From contig NZ_JBMPIT010000001.1 in assembly GCF_049341845.1 (NCBI RefSeq), forward strand, positions 62,001 to 126,000: a stretch of 64,000 nucleotides of DNA, given 5' to 3'. The translations under genes were made by a program, and so were the position numbers. Below the pieces are notes generated by a model that worked only from the letters and a program-made list of their open reading frames with translations, ran no database searches and was not told the origin of the DNA. Of the stretch, positions 35,324 to 42,933 are shown one piece after another; the first letter of the stretch is position 1, and every line of letters begins with the position of its first letter. This stretch comes from Curtobacterium guangdongense. Its GTDB lineage: Bacteria > Actinomycetota > Actinomycetes > Actinomycetales > Microbacteriaceae.

Positions 35324-36238
35324 ATGACCGCCACCGAGAGCATCACCACCAGCCGGCCGAAGCTCCGTTCCGGTGTCTCGGCCGCCGCACCCGCGAACGC
35401 CGCGAAGATCGGTGTCAGCGGCAAGGGGTTCAACATCACGGCCGCGATCATCCTGACGGTGTTCGCGATCATCTGGCTGATCCCGAGCCTGTTCGCGCTG
35501 AAGACCTCGTTGTCGGACAACGGCGTCGCGGCGCTCGGCGCGAACTCGATCCTGTCGAACTGGAATCCGACGCTGCACTCCTACGCGGCGCTCTTCCAAG
35601 CCGGCGACATCTGGAACTGGTACCTCGCGAGCGGCATCACGAGCGTCGTCACGGCGCTCCTCACGGTGCTGTTCGCGTCGATGGCCGCATTCGCCCTGTC
35701 CCGGCTGGTGTTCCGCGGTCGGAACGTCGCGTTCCTGCTCATCATCCTCGGGATCATGATCCCCACCCAGGTGCTGATCATCCCGATCTTCCAGGAGCTC
35801 AACGCCGTCAACCTGCTGAACACCTACTGGTCGGTGATCTTCCCGCAGGTGCCGGCCGTGATCGCGGTGTTCATCTTCAAGCAGTTCTTCGACGGCATCC
35901 CGCGTGAACTCGAGGAGGCCGCCCGCATCGACGGCGCGAACATCTGGAAGGTCTACTGGTCGGTGATCCTGCCGTTGTCGCGGCCGGTGATCGCGGCGGT
36001 GACGATCCTGACGTTCGTCGGGGTCTGGAACAACCTGCTCCTGCCCCTGTTCGTCCTGTCCAACCCGGACCTCATGACGGTCCCGGTCGGTCTGGCCACC
36101 GTCCAGGGCAGCTTCGGCCAGCGGTACGCCGACATCCAGGCCGGCGCCATCCTGGCGGCGTTGCCACTGATCATCCTCTACCTGATCTTCCAGCGGCAGA
36201 TCGTGGAGGGCGTGACGGGCTCCGGCCTCAAGGGCTGA
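35324..36238 (+). CDS. CUT1 sugar ABC transporter permease (MalG type)
   Basis: 304 residues. The N-terminal cytoplasmic part is about 35 residues long, then helices start with ITAAIILTVFAIIWLIPSLFAL. The EAA loop is ELEEAARIDGANIWKVYWSVILPLSRP, and the C-terminus ends VTGSGLKG. Last gene of the importer operon; two strong hairpins follow before the convergent lipoprotein gene. No ATPase gene is nearby. Confidence 0.94.
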   Translation: MTATESITTSRPKLRSGVSAAAPANAAKIGVSGKGFNITAAIILTVFAIIWLIPSLFALKTSLSDNGVAALGANSILSNWNPTLHSYAALFQAGDIWNWYLASGITSVVTALLTVLFASMAAFALSRLVFRGRNVAFLLIILGIMIPTQVLIIPIFQELNAVNLLNTYWSVIFPQVPAVIAVFIFKQFFDGIPRELEEAARIDGANIWKVYWSVILPLSRPVIAAVTILTFVGVWNNLLLPLFVLSNPDLMTVPVGLATVQGSFGQRYADIQAGAILAALPLIILYLIFQRQIVEGVTGSGLKG

Positions 36239-36251
36239 CGCGACCACACAC

Positions 36252-36296
36252 CGGACTGGAGGCTCTGCGCACGTCGTGCGCAGAGCCTCCAGTCCG
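36252..36296. terminator. Perfect 21-bp hairpin
   Basis: Arms 36252-36272 and 36276-36296 pair perfectly around a 3-base loop. The stem core GGACTGGAGGCTC resembles the GGACGGGAGGC family. It ends the importer operon. Confidence 0.85.
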
Positions 36297-36333
36297 TCAC
36301 GGACGCCGCGCCAAGCGGGCCGAATCGCGCGTA

Positions 36334-36394
36334 GGAAGCTGAATCGCGCGTAGGAGGCCCGGTGTTCCGGCCTCCTACGCGCGATTCGGCTTCC
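36334..36394. terminator. Long hairpin of the CGCGCGTAGGAGG family
   Basis: Main arms 36341-36362 and 36367-36387 pair with one bulged base around a TGTT loop, and the stem extends outward through GGAAGC/GCTTCC. A decoy half-copy, CGAATCGCGCGTAGGA, precedes it at 36321-36336. It sits 27 bases from the stop of the convergent lipoprotein gene. Confidence 0.8.
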
Positions 36395-36420
36395 TCATGC
36401 GGGCGCGATGGGAAGGACCG

Positions 36421-37164
36421 TCAGGGGGTGGGGGTGACCGTCCAGGTCCCGTTCGTCTGGATCGCCATCACGCCGGGCAGGTCGACGTCGAACGACTCGG
36501 TGAAGGCCCCGGAGTTCCCGAACAGCTGCGGGTTGTCCGACGTCGTGAACACCCGGCCGGAGAACGAGTCGTCCGGTCCGCTCGGCCGGTAGTCGACCGT
36601 CACGTGCGAGACGTCGTCGGAGAAGAAGAGCACAGCGGGCCCGGTCCCCGACTGCGACCCGGACACGTACGGCAGGTCGTTCCAGCTGCGCAGGGTCACC
36701 GTCCACGGGCCCTCGGCCTCGACGATGATCGTCTGGTCCGGGGAGTCGCTCTGCATGACGCCGGTCAGGAACGAGCCCCGCAGCGGCGCGGTCGCGCGTC
36801 CGAACGGCGACATCCGCCCCGGGGCGGTGACGGTCGCGGTCCCCGTGCAGGACGAGCAGTCGAGCTCGACGACCACGGCGAAGTCACCGTCCGCGTGGAA
36901 CGCCACGTTCGACGACCCGGTCCCCGAGGCGGTCGCGGACACCCCGCCGGAGACCGTCCCGGCGTCGACGGTGTCCGGGAGGGCCTGCGCGATCGCCGGC
37001 GTCGTCGCCGTCGGGGTGGGCGTCGGGGTCGGGGTCTGGGTCGGTGTCGGTGTCCGCGTCACCGGGGCGACGTCGGGCTGTCCGGACGCCTGCGCGCACC
37101 CGCTCACGAGCAGCACCGCTGCCACGACCACGCCGACCACCGCTGTTCCCCGCACCGTCCCCAT
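36421..37164 (-). CDS. Lipoprotein with Thr-Pro linker, unknown function
   Basis: 247 residues from ATG 37164, with AGG 8 bases upstream; a GTG two codons earlier is possible. The signal peptide ends in lipobox VSGC. A linker of TPTPTQTPTPTPTPT follows (residues about 35-55), a typical spacer that lifts a domain away from the cell surface. The remaining 180 residues look like an all-beta domain with a short DCSSCTG cysteine pair and repeated aromatic/Gly motifs (GPWTVTLRSWNDLPYVSG). I do not recognise the family. It ends next to the siderophore locus but has no iron box of its own. Confidence 0.8.
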   Translation of the reverse strand: MGTVRGTAVVGVVVAAVLLVSGCAQASGQPDVAPVTRTPTPTQTPTPTPTPTATTPAIAQALPDTVDAGTVSGGVSATASGTGSSNVAFHADGDFAVVVELDCSSCTGTATVTAPGRMSPFGRATAPLRGSFLTGVMQSDSPDQTIIVEAEGPWTVTLRSWNDLPYVSGSQSGTGPAVLFFSDDVSHVTVDYRPSGPDDSFSGRVFTTSDNPQLFGNSGAFTESFDVDLPGVMAIQTNGTWTVTPTP

Positions 37165-37182
37165 GCGCACAGCCTGGCACGA

Positions 37183-38019
37183 TCAGGCCGGGACCGGCTC
37201 CTTCGCCTCGCGCTTCCAGAAGCCGGAGAAGGTGATGCGGGACTTCGGCAGCCCCGAGCGGTGCAGGTGGCGACGGCCCTCGGTCGCGAGGGTGGACTCC
37301 CCCACGACGAACGCGTAGGCGTACTCGTCGGTCGGCGTGTGCCGACGGAGTTCCTCGAGCGCCGCCGCTCCGGGGACCGCGTGGGCGTCGTCGCGGACGA
37401 GCCAGGTCACCGTGACGCCGGCCGGTGCGTCGAGCGGGCGGACGTCCGCCGCGACCGGGACCTCCTGGATGATCCGGCCGACCGCGTCCCGCGGGAGCGA
37501 CGCCGCGATGCCGACGACACCGGGTAGACCGGTCTCCTCCGCGACGACGAGGACCTCGCTCGTGTCGTCCGGGCAGTCGAAGATGCAGCCCTGGTCGAGC
37601 ATCGCCAGTTCCTGACCGGGACGGGCGGTGCACGCCCAGATCGCCGCGCGGCCCTCGAGCGAGCCGTCGGCGCTCGTGTGCACGACGAAGTCGATGTCCA
37701 GCTCGGCCGGGGTGACCGCGGTCGCCGGGCGGAAGGCGGCGACGGTGTAGTTCGCGCAGTGCGGGCGGGTCTCCTCGGGGATGGCGAGGAAGGTCGGCCA
37801 CCACTTCGTCCCGTCGAGCTCCGGCAGGCGGAACACGTCCTGGTGGGGGTGCTGCATGAACAGGCGGAACCAGTGGTCGAACCCGAGGTACCCGAACTCG
37901 TGCAGGTCGTCCCCGGTGACCGTGACGCGGTGCATCGACGGCGTCACGCGCTCGGTCCGGACGACCCGGGCACGGAAGAGCCGAGGGTTCACGGGCAGGA
38001 GCCGCGGGTTCTTCGCCAT
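37183..38019 (-). CDS. Siderophore-interacting protein (ferric-siderophore reductase)
   Basis: 278 residues, SIP/ViuB family. These cytoplasmic FAD enzymes reduce imported ferric siderophores to release Fe2+. FRARVVRTERVTPSMHRVTVTGDDL opens the FAD-binding barrel, RPHCANYTVAAFRP is the FAD-contact region (usually RxYTxR, here NYTVAAFRP), and IDFVVHTSADGSLEGRAAIWACTARPGQEL follows. The C-terminal half is the NAD(P)-binding domain (VLVVAEETGLPGVVGIAASLP) ending in SGFWKREAKEP. It is divergent from the FecCD-type permeases, with only a 19-bp gap that contains an iron box. Confidence 0.92.
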   Translation of the reverse strand: MAKNPRLLPVNPRLFRARVVRTERVTPSMHRVTVTGDDLHEFGYLGFDHWFRLFMQHPHQDVFRLPELDGTKWWPTFLAIPEETRPHCANYTVAAFRPATAVTPAELDIDFVVHTSADGSLEGRAAIWACTARPGQELAMLDQGCIFDCPDDTSEVLVVAEETGLPGVVGIAASLPRDAVGRIIQEVPVAADVRPLDAPAGVTVTWLVRDDAHAVPGAAALEELRRHTPTDEYAYAFVVGESTLATEGRRHLHRSGLPKSRITFSGFWKREAKEPVPA

Positions 38020-38037
38020 GAGGCAAGGCTAACCTAA
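38019..38037. promoter_or_regulatory. IdeR/DtxR-type iron box between divergent start codons
   Basis: Read on the minus strand the site is TTAGGTTAGCCTTGCCTCA, which matches the left half of the consensus TTAGGTTAGGCTAACCTAA well. It fills almost the whole gap between the start codons at 38019 (minus) and 38039 (plus). TAACCT and TAGGTT inside it can serve as -10 boxes in either direction, so one repressor dimer pair could shut both promoters. Confidence 0.82.
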
Positions 38038-38038
38038 G

Positions 38039-39127
38039 ATGGTCCGCGTGCCAGCCCCCATCCCCGCTCTCGCCGACCCCCTCCGCGGCACGCGGGACCC
38101 CGGTGTCGGTGCCGCCGGCGTCCACCGGACGACGACCAGGCGGCGGACTGCGATCGTCCTCGGCATGGTCGTCGCGCTCGCCCTCGTCGTGGTCGCCAGC
38201 ATGCTCCTCGGCAGCAACCGGATCGGTGTCGACCGTGTCATCGCCGGGCTGATGCACACGGGGTCGGGCACCGACGACGCCATCGTCTGGGGGTCCAGGA
38301 TCCCGCGTACGGCGATCGGCGCCGCGGTCGGTGCGGCGCTCGGGATCGCCGGACTGCTGATGCAGGGGCACACCAGGAACCCGCTCGCCGACCCCGGCCT
38401 GTTCGGGGTCTCCGCCGGCGCCGGACTGGCCGTCGTGATCGGCGTCTACGTCTTCGGGATCACGAACACCGGCGTCACGGTGTGGTTCGCGCTCGCGGGT
38501 GCCGTCGTGGCGAGCGTCGTCGTGTTCTCGGTGACGATCGCGGGCAGCGGGACCGCGAGCCCGGTGCCGCTCGCCCTCGCCGGTGCCGCGGTGTCGGCAC
38601 TGCTCGGCGCGCTGACCTCGTTCCTGGTCCTCACCGACCGGGACTCCCTCGACGCCTACCGGCTGTGGGTCGTCGGCTCGCTGTCCGGCCGCCAGATCGA
38701 CGTGCTCCAGGCCGTGTGGCCGTTCCTCGTCGCCGGGCTGGTGCTCGCCGTCCTGAACGTCCGATCGCTCGACGCGCTTGGGCTCGGGGCGGACCTCGCG
38801 AAGGGGCTCGGCGAGAACGTGCTCGTCGCCCGGCTCGTCGGCCTCGGCGGGATCACGCTGCTCGCCGCCGGGGCCACCGCCGCCGCCGGGCCGATCGGGT
38901 TCGTCGGCCTCACGGTGCCGCACGTCGCCCGGGCACTCGTCGGCACCGGGCACCGCTGGGCACTCCCCGCCTCCGCACTGCTCGGGGCGGCACTCGTGCT
39001 GCTCGCCGACGTCATCGGCCGGCTCGTCGGGGGCTTCGCCGAGGTCGAGGTGGGCATCGTCCTCGCCGTGATCGGCGGTCCGGTCTTCGTCGCCGTCGCC
39101 CGCCGCCGATCGCTGGTGTCGCTGTGA
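38039..39127 (+). CDS. Iron-siderophore ABC transporter permease (FecCD family)
   Basis: 362 residues from ATG 38039. A GTG at 38048 may be the real start, because the likely -10 (TAACCT, 38030-38035) would place the transcript start near 38042. It has about nine to ten membrane helices. Family stretches are SRIPRTAIGAAVGAALGIAGLLMQGHTRNPLADPGLFGVSAGAGLAVV, RLWVVGSLSGR and AAAGPIGFVGLTVPHVARALVG. It forms the membrane channel with the product of the next gene, which overlaps it by four bases (GTGA). Confidence 0.92.
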   Translation: MVRVPAPIPALADPLRGTRDPGVGAAGVHRTTTRRRTAIVLGMVVALALVVVASMLLGSNRIGVDRVIAGLMHTGSGTDDAIVWGSRIPRTAIGAAVGAALGIAGLLMQGHTRNPLADPGLFGVSAGAGLAVVIGVYVFGITNTGVTVWFALAGAVVASVVVFSVTIAGSGTASPVPLALAGAAVSALLGALTSFLVLTDRDSLDAYRLWVVGSLSGRQIDVLQAVWPFLVAGLVLAVLNVRSLDALGLGADLAKGLGENVLVARLVGLGGITLLAAGATAAAGPIGFVGLTVPHVARALVGTGHRWALPASALLGAALVLLADVIGRLVGGFAEVEVGIVLAVIGGPVFVAVARRRSLVSL

Positions 39128-40248
39128 GCGCCGTCGACACCGCCCGCGGGGCCGACACCGCCGGCACCGCCGACACCGCCGGCACCGCCCGCACCACGGG
39201 GCGCCGGGGCATCCGCATCGGGCCAGTCGGACTCGCCTGGCGTCCCCGGGTGTTCTGGCTGACCATCGCCGCCGTCGCCGCCGCGCTGCTGCTCGTGGTC
39301 CTCGGCGTCGCGATCGGCTCGACGTGGATCGCACCGGGCACGGTCGTCCGGTCACTGCTCGACCTCGGGACCGGCCCGGATGCCTTCATCGTCCAGACGC
39401 TCCGGCTCCCCCGGGTCCTCACCGGCGCGCTCGTCGGGCTGACCCTCGCGGTCGCCGGAGCGCTGACCCAGACCTTCACACGGAACCCGCTCGGGACGCC
39501 GGACATCATCGGCGTGACCTCCGGGGCGAGCGTCGGTGCCGTCGCGGCGGTCGTCATCGGCGGCGGCACGTACGCCGTCGGTGCCGTGGTGCTCGGCAGC
39601 GGCATCCCCGTCGCCGCCACGATCGGCGCGCTCATCGCGGCGGCCGTGGTGTACGGACTCGGGTGGCGCGGCGGCGTGCAGAGCTACCGGCTCGTCCTGG
39701 TCGGCATCGGGGTGAGCGCCACGCTCGACGCGGTCACGAGCTACCTGCTCGTCCGGGCGCAGATCACCCAGGCCGCCGCGGCGTCGCAGTGGCTCGTGGG
39801 GAGCCTGTCGAGCACCTCGTGGGCGAGTGTCTGGCCGCTGCTGATCGTCGCCGCGGTGGCGGTCCCGATCGCGCTGGCCACGAGCGCCTCCCTCGGCATC
39901 GGGCAGCTCGGTGACGAGGTCGCCGTCGGCGTCGGCCTCGCGATCCAGCGGCACCGTCTGCTCGTCATCGCGCTCGCGGTCGTCCTCACCGCCGCCGCCG
40001 TCGCCGCCGCGGGGCCGGTCGGCTTCGTGGCGTTCGTCGTGCCGCAGATCGCCCTACGCCTCGCTGGCACGAACCGTCCGCCGCTGCTGCTCTCCGCGGC
40101 ACTCGGCGCGGTGCTCGTCCTCGCCGCCGACCTGCTCGCCCGGTCGGCGTTCCCCTGGCAGGTGCCGGTCGGCATCGTCACGACCGTGATCGGTGCTCCG
40201 TACCTGATCTGGCTCCTCATCCGTCACCGCAAGGAGATGTCCCGATGA
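39124..40248 (+). CDS. Iron-siderophore ABC transporter permease (FecCD family)
   Basis: 374 residues from GTG 39124, translationally coupled to the first permease. The N-terminus carries an Ala/Asp/Thr-rich repeat (ADTAGTADTAGTARTT), then GLAWRPRVFWLTIAAVAAALLLVVLGVAIGS. FecCD motifs are LRLPRVLTGALVGLTLAVAGALTQTFTRNPLGTPDIIGVTSGASVGAV, SQWLVGSLSS and AAAGPVGFVAFVVPQIALRLAG. It pairs with the first permease as a heterodimer. Confidence 0.93.
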   Translation: MSAVDTARGADTAGTADTAGTARTTGRRGIRIGPVGLAWRPRVFWLTIAAVAAALLLVVLGVAIGSTWIAPGTVVRSLLDLGTGPDAFIVQTLRLPRVLTGALVGLTLAVAGALTQTFTRNPLGTPDIIGVTSGASVGAVAAVVIGGGTYAVGAVVLGSGIPVAATIGALIAAAVVYGLGWRGGVQSYRLVLVGIGVSATLDAVTSYLLVRAQITQAAAASQWLVGSLSSTSWASVWPLLIVAAVAVPIALATSASLGIGQLGDEVAVGVGLAIQRHRLLVIALAVVLTAAAVAAAGPVGFVAFVVPQIALRLAGTNRPPLLLSAALGAVLVLAADLLARSAFPWQVPVGIVTTVIGAPYLIWLLIRHRKEMSR

Positions 40249-41123
40249 CGACACTGCACGACACCACGACAGCTGCACCGCACGACAGCGCCGTCGCGAG
40301 ACCGCCCGTCCTGGAGGCACGCGGCCTGTCCGTCGGCTACGACCGCCGCGCCGTCCTCAACGACCTCGACCTGCGCATCGAGCGCGGCACGGTGACGACG
40401 TTCCTCGGCGCGAACGGCTGCGGCAAGTCGACGCTCCTGAAGGCGTTCGGGCGGGTCCTCAAGCCGATCGCGGGCGAGGTCCACCTCGACGGCGTCCCGA
40501 TCCGCAAGGAGCCGAACCGCGCCGTCGCCCGGAAGCTCGCGATCCTGCCGCAGTCCCCCGCTGCCCCCGCCGGCACGAGCGTGCTCGACCTCGTGATGCG
40601 CGGCCGGAACCCGCACCAGTCCTGGGCACGCCCGTGGACCGCCGAGGACGCCGGTGTCGCCGAGGAGGCCATCGCCGCGACCGGCCTGACCGAGGTGGCG
40701 CACCGCGACGTCGCGAGCCTCTCCGGCGGGCAGCGGCAGCGGGCCTGGATCGCGCTCGTGCTCGCCCAGCGCGCCGACACCCTGCTGCTCGACGAACCGA
40801 CGACGTACCTCGACCTCGCGCACCAGCTCGACGTGCTGCGCCTGGTCCGGCGGATCAACCGCGACCAGGGGTCGACGGTCGTGATGGTCCTGCACGACCT
40901 GTCGCTCGCGGCCAGGTACTCGGACCGGCTCGTCGTCCTGCACGACGGCGGCGTGGTCGCGGACGGTTCACCCACCGAGGTGCTGACCCCTGCGGTCCTG
41001 CAGTCGGCGTTCGGGCTGCACGCGCGGGTCGTCCCCGATCCCGTGACCGGCGCGCCGATGGTCGTGCCCGAGGCGGACGAGCACGACGTCACGGGACTCG
41101 CGGCCGCCGTCAACTTAGGTTAG
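40245..41123 (+). CDS. Iron-siderophore ABC transporter ATPase (FepC family)
   Basis: 292 residues; ATG overlaps the previous stop by 4 bases. Walker A GANGCGKST, Q-loop LPQSPAAPAG, signature LSGGQRQRAWIA, Walker B LLLDEPTTYLDLAHQ and the switch His in VLHDLSLAARYSD are all present. It drives ferric-siderophore import. Its stop codon TAG lies inside the iron box that controls the next gene. Confidence 0.95.
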   Translation: MTTLHDTTTAAPHDSAVARPPVLEARGLSVGYDRRAVLNDLDLRIERGTVTTFLGANGCGKSTLLKAFGRVLKPIAGEVHLDGVPIRKEPNRAVARKLAILPQSPAAPAGTSVLDLVMRGRNPHQSWARPWTAEDAGVAEEAIAATGLTEVAHRDVASLSGGQRQRAWIALVLAQRADTLLLDEPTTYLDLAHQLDVLRLVRRINRDQGSTVVMVLHDLSLAARYSDRLVVLHDGGVVADGSPTEVLTPAVLQSAFGLHARVVPDPVTGAPMVVPEADEHDVTGLAAAVNLG

Positions 41124-41133
41124 CCTCTCCTAA
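41115..41133 (+). promoter_or_regulatory. IdeR/DtxR-type iron box before the siderophore-binding protein
   Basis: TTAGGTTAGCCTCTCCTAA matches 16 of 19 consensus positions. It overlaps the last codons and stop of the ATPase gene and ends one base before the GTG start at 41135. The binding protein therefore has its own iron-regulated promoter, with an extremely short or absent leader. Confidence 0.88.
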
Positions 41134-41134
41134 C

Positions 41135-42139
41135 GTGAAGCTCCGTACCGTTCTCCTCAGCGCAGTGGCCGCGTCGGCCCTGCTCCTCGCCGGCTGCTCG
41201 TCCACGGGCGCCTCCGACTCCGCGGGCTCCGGCTCCAGCGCCGCGGCCGACGGGGGCGCGTGGTCCTACAAGGACGCCACCGGCACCACCGTCAAGGTCG
41301 ACCACACGCCGAAGCGCGTCGTCGTGCTCAACGACATCGCGATCTCGTTCGTCGAGTACGGCCTGCACCCGGTCGGCACCTTCGGCCAGATCCCGATGAC
41401 GCAGGACAAGCGGTTCGAAGGCCTCGACACCGACGGCATCACGCAGCTCGGCACCGCGTACGGCGACATCGACCTCGAGAAGCTCGCCGCCCTCAAGCCC
41501 GACCTCGTCGTCACGTCGGTGTACCCGAAGGACGAGCAGGGCACGCTCGACTCCTCGGAGCCCGGCTACGGCTTCAAGGACACGGCACAGCAGAAGCAGA
41601 TCCAGGCCATCGCGCCGGTCGCGCAGGTGAAGTGGGGCGGCAAGGGCCTCGACGTCATCAAGGACATCACCGGCCTCGCCGAGTCCCTCGGGGCGAAGCA
41701 GTCGAAGGTCGACGCCGCCGAGAAGCGGTTCGACACCGCGAAGACGAAGCTCGAGACCGCGGCGAAGGAGAGCGACCTCACGGTGGTGTCGATGTACGCC
41801 GACGGCGACGGTGCGTACGTCACCCGCCCGGCCGACGAGCCGACGCTGCAGATGTACACCGACTTCGGCGTCGACCTGGTGAACCCGAAGCCGAAGGGCT
41901 TCTACTGGGGCATCTACAGCTGGGAGAACGCGGGCCAGATCACCGGCGACGTGATCCTGCTCTCACAGCAGGGCTACCAGGTCGCGGACCTCGAGAAGCA
42001 GCCGACGTTCGCGGACAACAAGGCGCTCGTGGCCGGTCAGGTGCACAGCTGGACGTTCCCGGCGCTCGACTACGCCTCGCAGGCCGACTACATGACGGAC
42101 CTGGCCGGGTGGCTGTCGGACAGCAAGAAGCTGTCCTAG
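41135..42139 (+). CDS. Iron-siderophore-binding lipoprotein
   Basis: 334 residues from GTG 41135 (KLRTVLLSAVAASALLLAGC, lipobox LAGC). The mature part is a class III, helix-backbone binding protein (Peripla_BP_2): TTVKVDHTPKRVVVLNDIAISFVEYGLHPVGTFG, DLEKLAALKPDLVVTS and a final VHSWTFPALDYASQADYMTDLAGWL. It binds a ferric siderophore outside the cell and delivers it to the permeases encoded upstream. No siderophore synthesis genes are seen, so the ligand may be a xenosiderophore. Confidence 0.93.
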   Translation: MKLRTVLLSAVAASALLLAGCSSTGASDSAGSGSSAAADGGAWSYKDATGTTVKVDHTPKRVVVLNDIAISFVEYGLHPVGTFGQIPMTQDKRFEGLDTDGITQLGTAYGDIDLEKLAALKPDLVVTSVYPKDEQGTLDSSEPGYGFKDTAQQKQIQAIAPVAQVKWGGKGLDVIKDITGLAESLGAKQSKVDAAEKRFDTAKTKLETAAKESDLTVVSMYADGDGAYVTRPADEPTLQMYTDFGVDLVNPKPKGFYWGIYSWENAGQITGDVILLSQQGYQVADLEKQPTFADNKALVAGQVHSWTFPALDYASQADYMTDLAGWLSDSKKLS

Positions 42140-42158
42140 CAGGCAAGCACAGGACGAA

Positions 42159-42194
42159 CGGGAGGCACGGTGCCAGCTGGCACCGTGCCTCCCG
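42159..42194. terminator. Perfect 36-bp palindrome (GGACGGGAGGC family)
   Basis: Two 18-base arms meet at CCAGCTGG with no unpaired centre. Outer bases GGACG/CCGTCC partly extend the pairing. It lies between the convergent siderophore-binding gene and the small gene at 42221. Confidence 0.85.
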
Positions 42195-42220
42195 TCCGTG
42201 TCGGCGCGGGTCGTGAGCCG

Positions 42221-42484
42221 TCAGTCCAGCGGGAGCAGCGGTGCCCAGAACGCATCGGGGCCGTCGGCGACGACGGCGTCCGCCTCGAAGCGGAACCCGT
42301 AGTCGCGGACGAAATCGGCCGCGCCGGCGATCTCGTCCTGGGCGTCGTCGCGGTCCGGCTCGAACAGGTACACACCGTGTCCCATCTTCACCCCGCTGTC
42401 GCTGATGACGGAGAGGTCCCAGCGACCCGGCTCTGCTCGTTCGATGCGGACGACGGCGGCCTGCGCCTCGGTGAAGTCAGCCAT
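42221..42484 (-). CDS. Small hypothetical protein
   Basis: 87 residues from ATG 42484 (MADFTEAQAAVVRIERAEPGRWDLSV). Soluble, acidic, no cysteines and no signal peptide. The pattern VISDSGVKMGHGVYLFEPDRDDAQDEIAGAADFVRDYGFRFEADAVVADGPDAFWAPLLPLD suggests a compact alpha/beta fold. I do not know a function. It is divergent from the CsbD gene. Confidence 0.7.
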   Translation of the reverse strand: MADFTEAQAAVVRIERAEPGRWDLSVISDSGVKMGHGVYLFEPDRDDAQDEIAGAADFVRDYGFRFEADAVVADGPDAFWAPLLPLD

Positions 42485-42659
42485 GCAGGCGAGCGTACGT
42501 GGTGCGGCTGCGCTGTGCCCCCGATCACTGTGCCCCGATCGCCGTGCCCAGATCGCCGTGTCCCGCTCCCCGTCCCCCGGTCCCCGAGAGCGCACCGAGC
42601 ACGTCGGCCTAGCGTCGGGTCCACCGAAGCACTCCACCACGCGAGGAAGGGAACGAACC

Positions 42660-42833
42660 ATGTCACTCGGAGACAAGGCGAAGGACGTCACGCAGAAGGT
42701 CGTCGGCAAGGCCGAGGAAGCCGTCGGCAAGCACACCGACGACACCGAGCTCACCCAGCAGGGCCAGTTCGACCAGGGCAAGGGCGAGGACCGCCTGCAG
42801 ACGGAGAAGGCTAAGGACGACTCCGGACACTGA
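42660..42833 (+). CDS. CsbD-family stress protein
   Basis: 57 residues: MSLGDKAKDVTQKVVGKAEE followed by AVGKHTDDTELTQQGQFDQGKGEDRLQ. This is the CsbD pattern of a small, highly charged, helical protein. CsbD-like proteins are induced by general stress in many bacteria, but their molecular role is not known. AGGAAGGG lies upstream of the ATG at a good distance. A perfect hairpin follows the stop. Confidence 0.88.
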   Translation: MSLGDKAKDVTQKVVGKAEEAVGKHTDDTELTQQGQFDQGKGEDRLQTEKAKDDSGH

Positions 42834-42854
42834 TCGTCCGGACGCGATCCCGCG

Positions 42855-42893
42855 GAAGGCGGCTGCACCGACCACGTCGGTGCAGCCGCCTTC
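42855..42893. terminator. Perfect 18-bp hairpin after csbD
   Basis: Arms 42855-42872 and 42876-42893 pair perfectly around CAC. GTGTGTC follows instead of a T-tract. It lies between two genes on the same strand and probably ends the CsbD transcript. Confidence 0.85.
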
Positions 42894-42933
42894 GTGTGTC
42901 ACCGGCGTCGGAGGTCGCGGCTAGCGTGCTGCC

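Noticed and set aside
32884..35520. An 878-codon antisense frame over the GH51-linked importer
   Set aside because: No recognisable domains; it crosses promoters and operators of the real genes.
42159..42194. Attachment site or origin-like palindrome
   Set aside because: It belongs to a hairpin family found at many gene ends, and no integrase, dnaA box cluster or rep gene is near.
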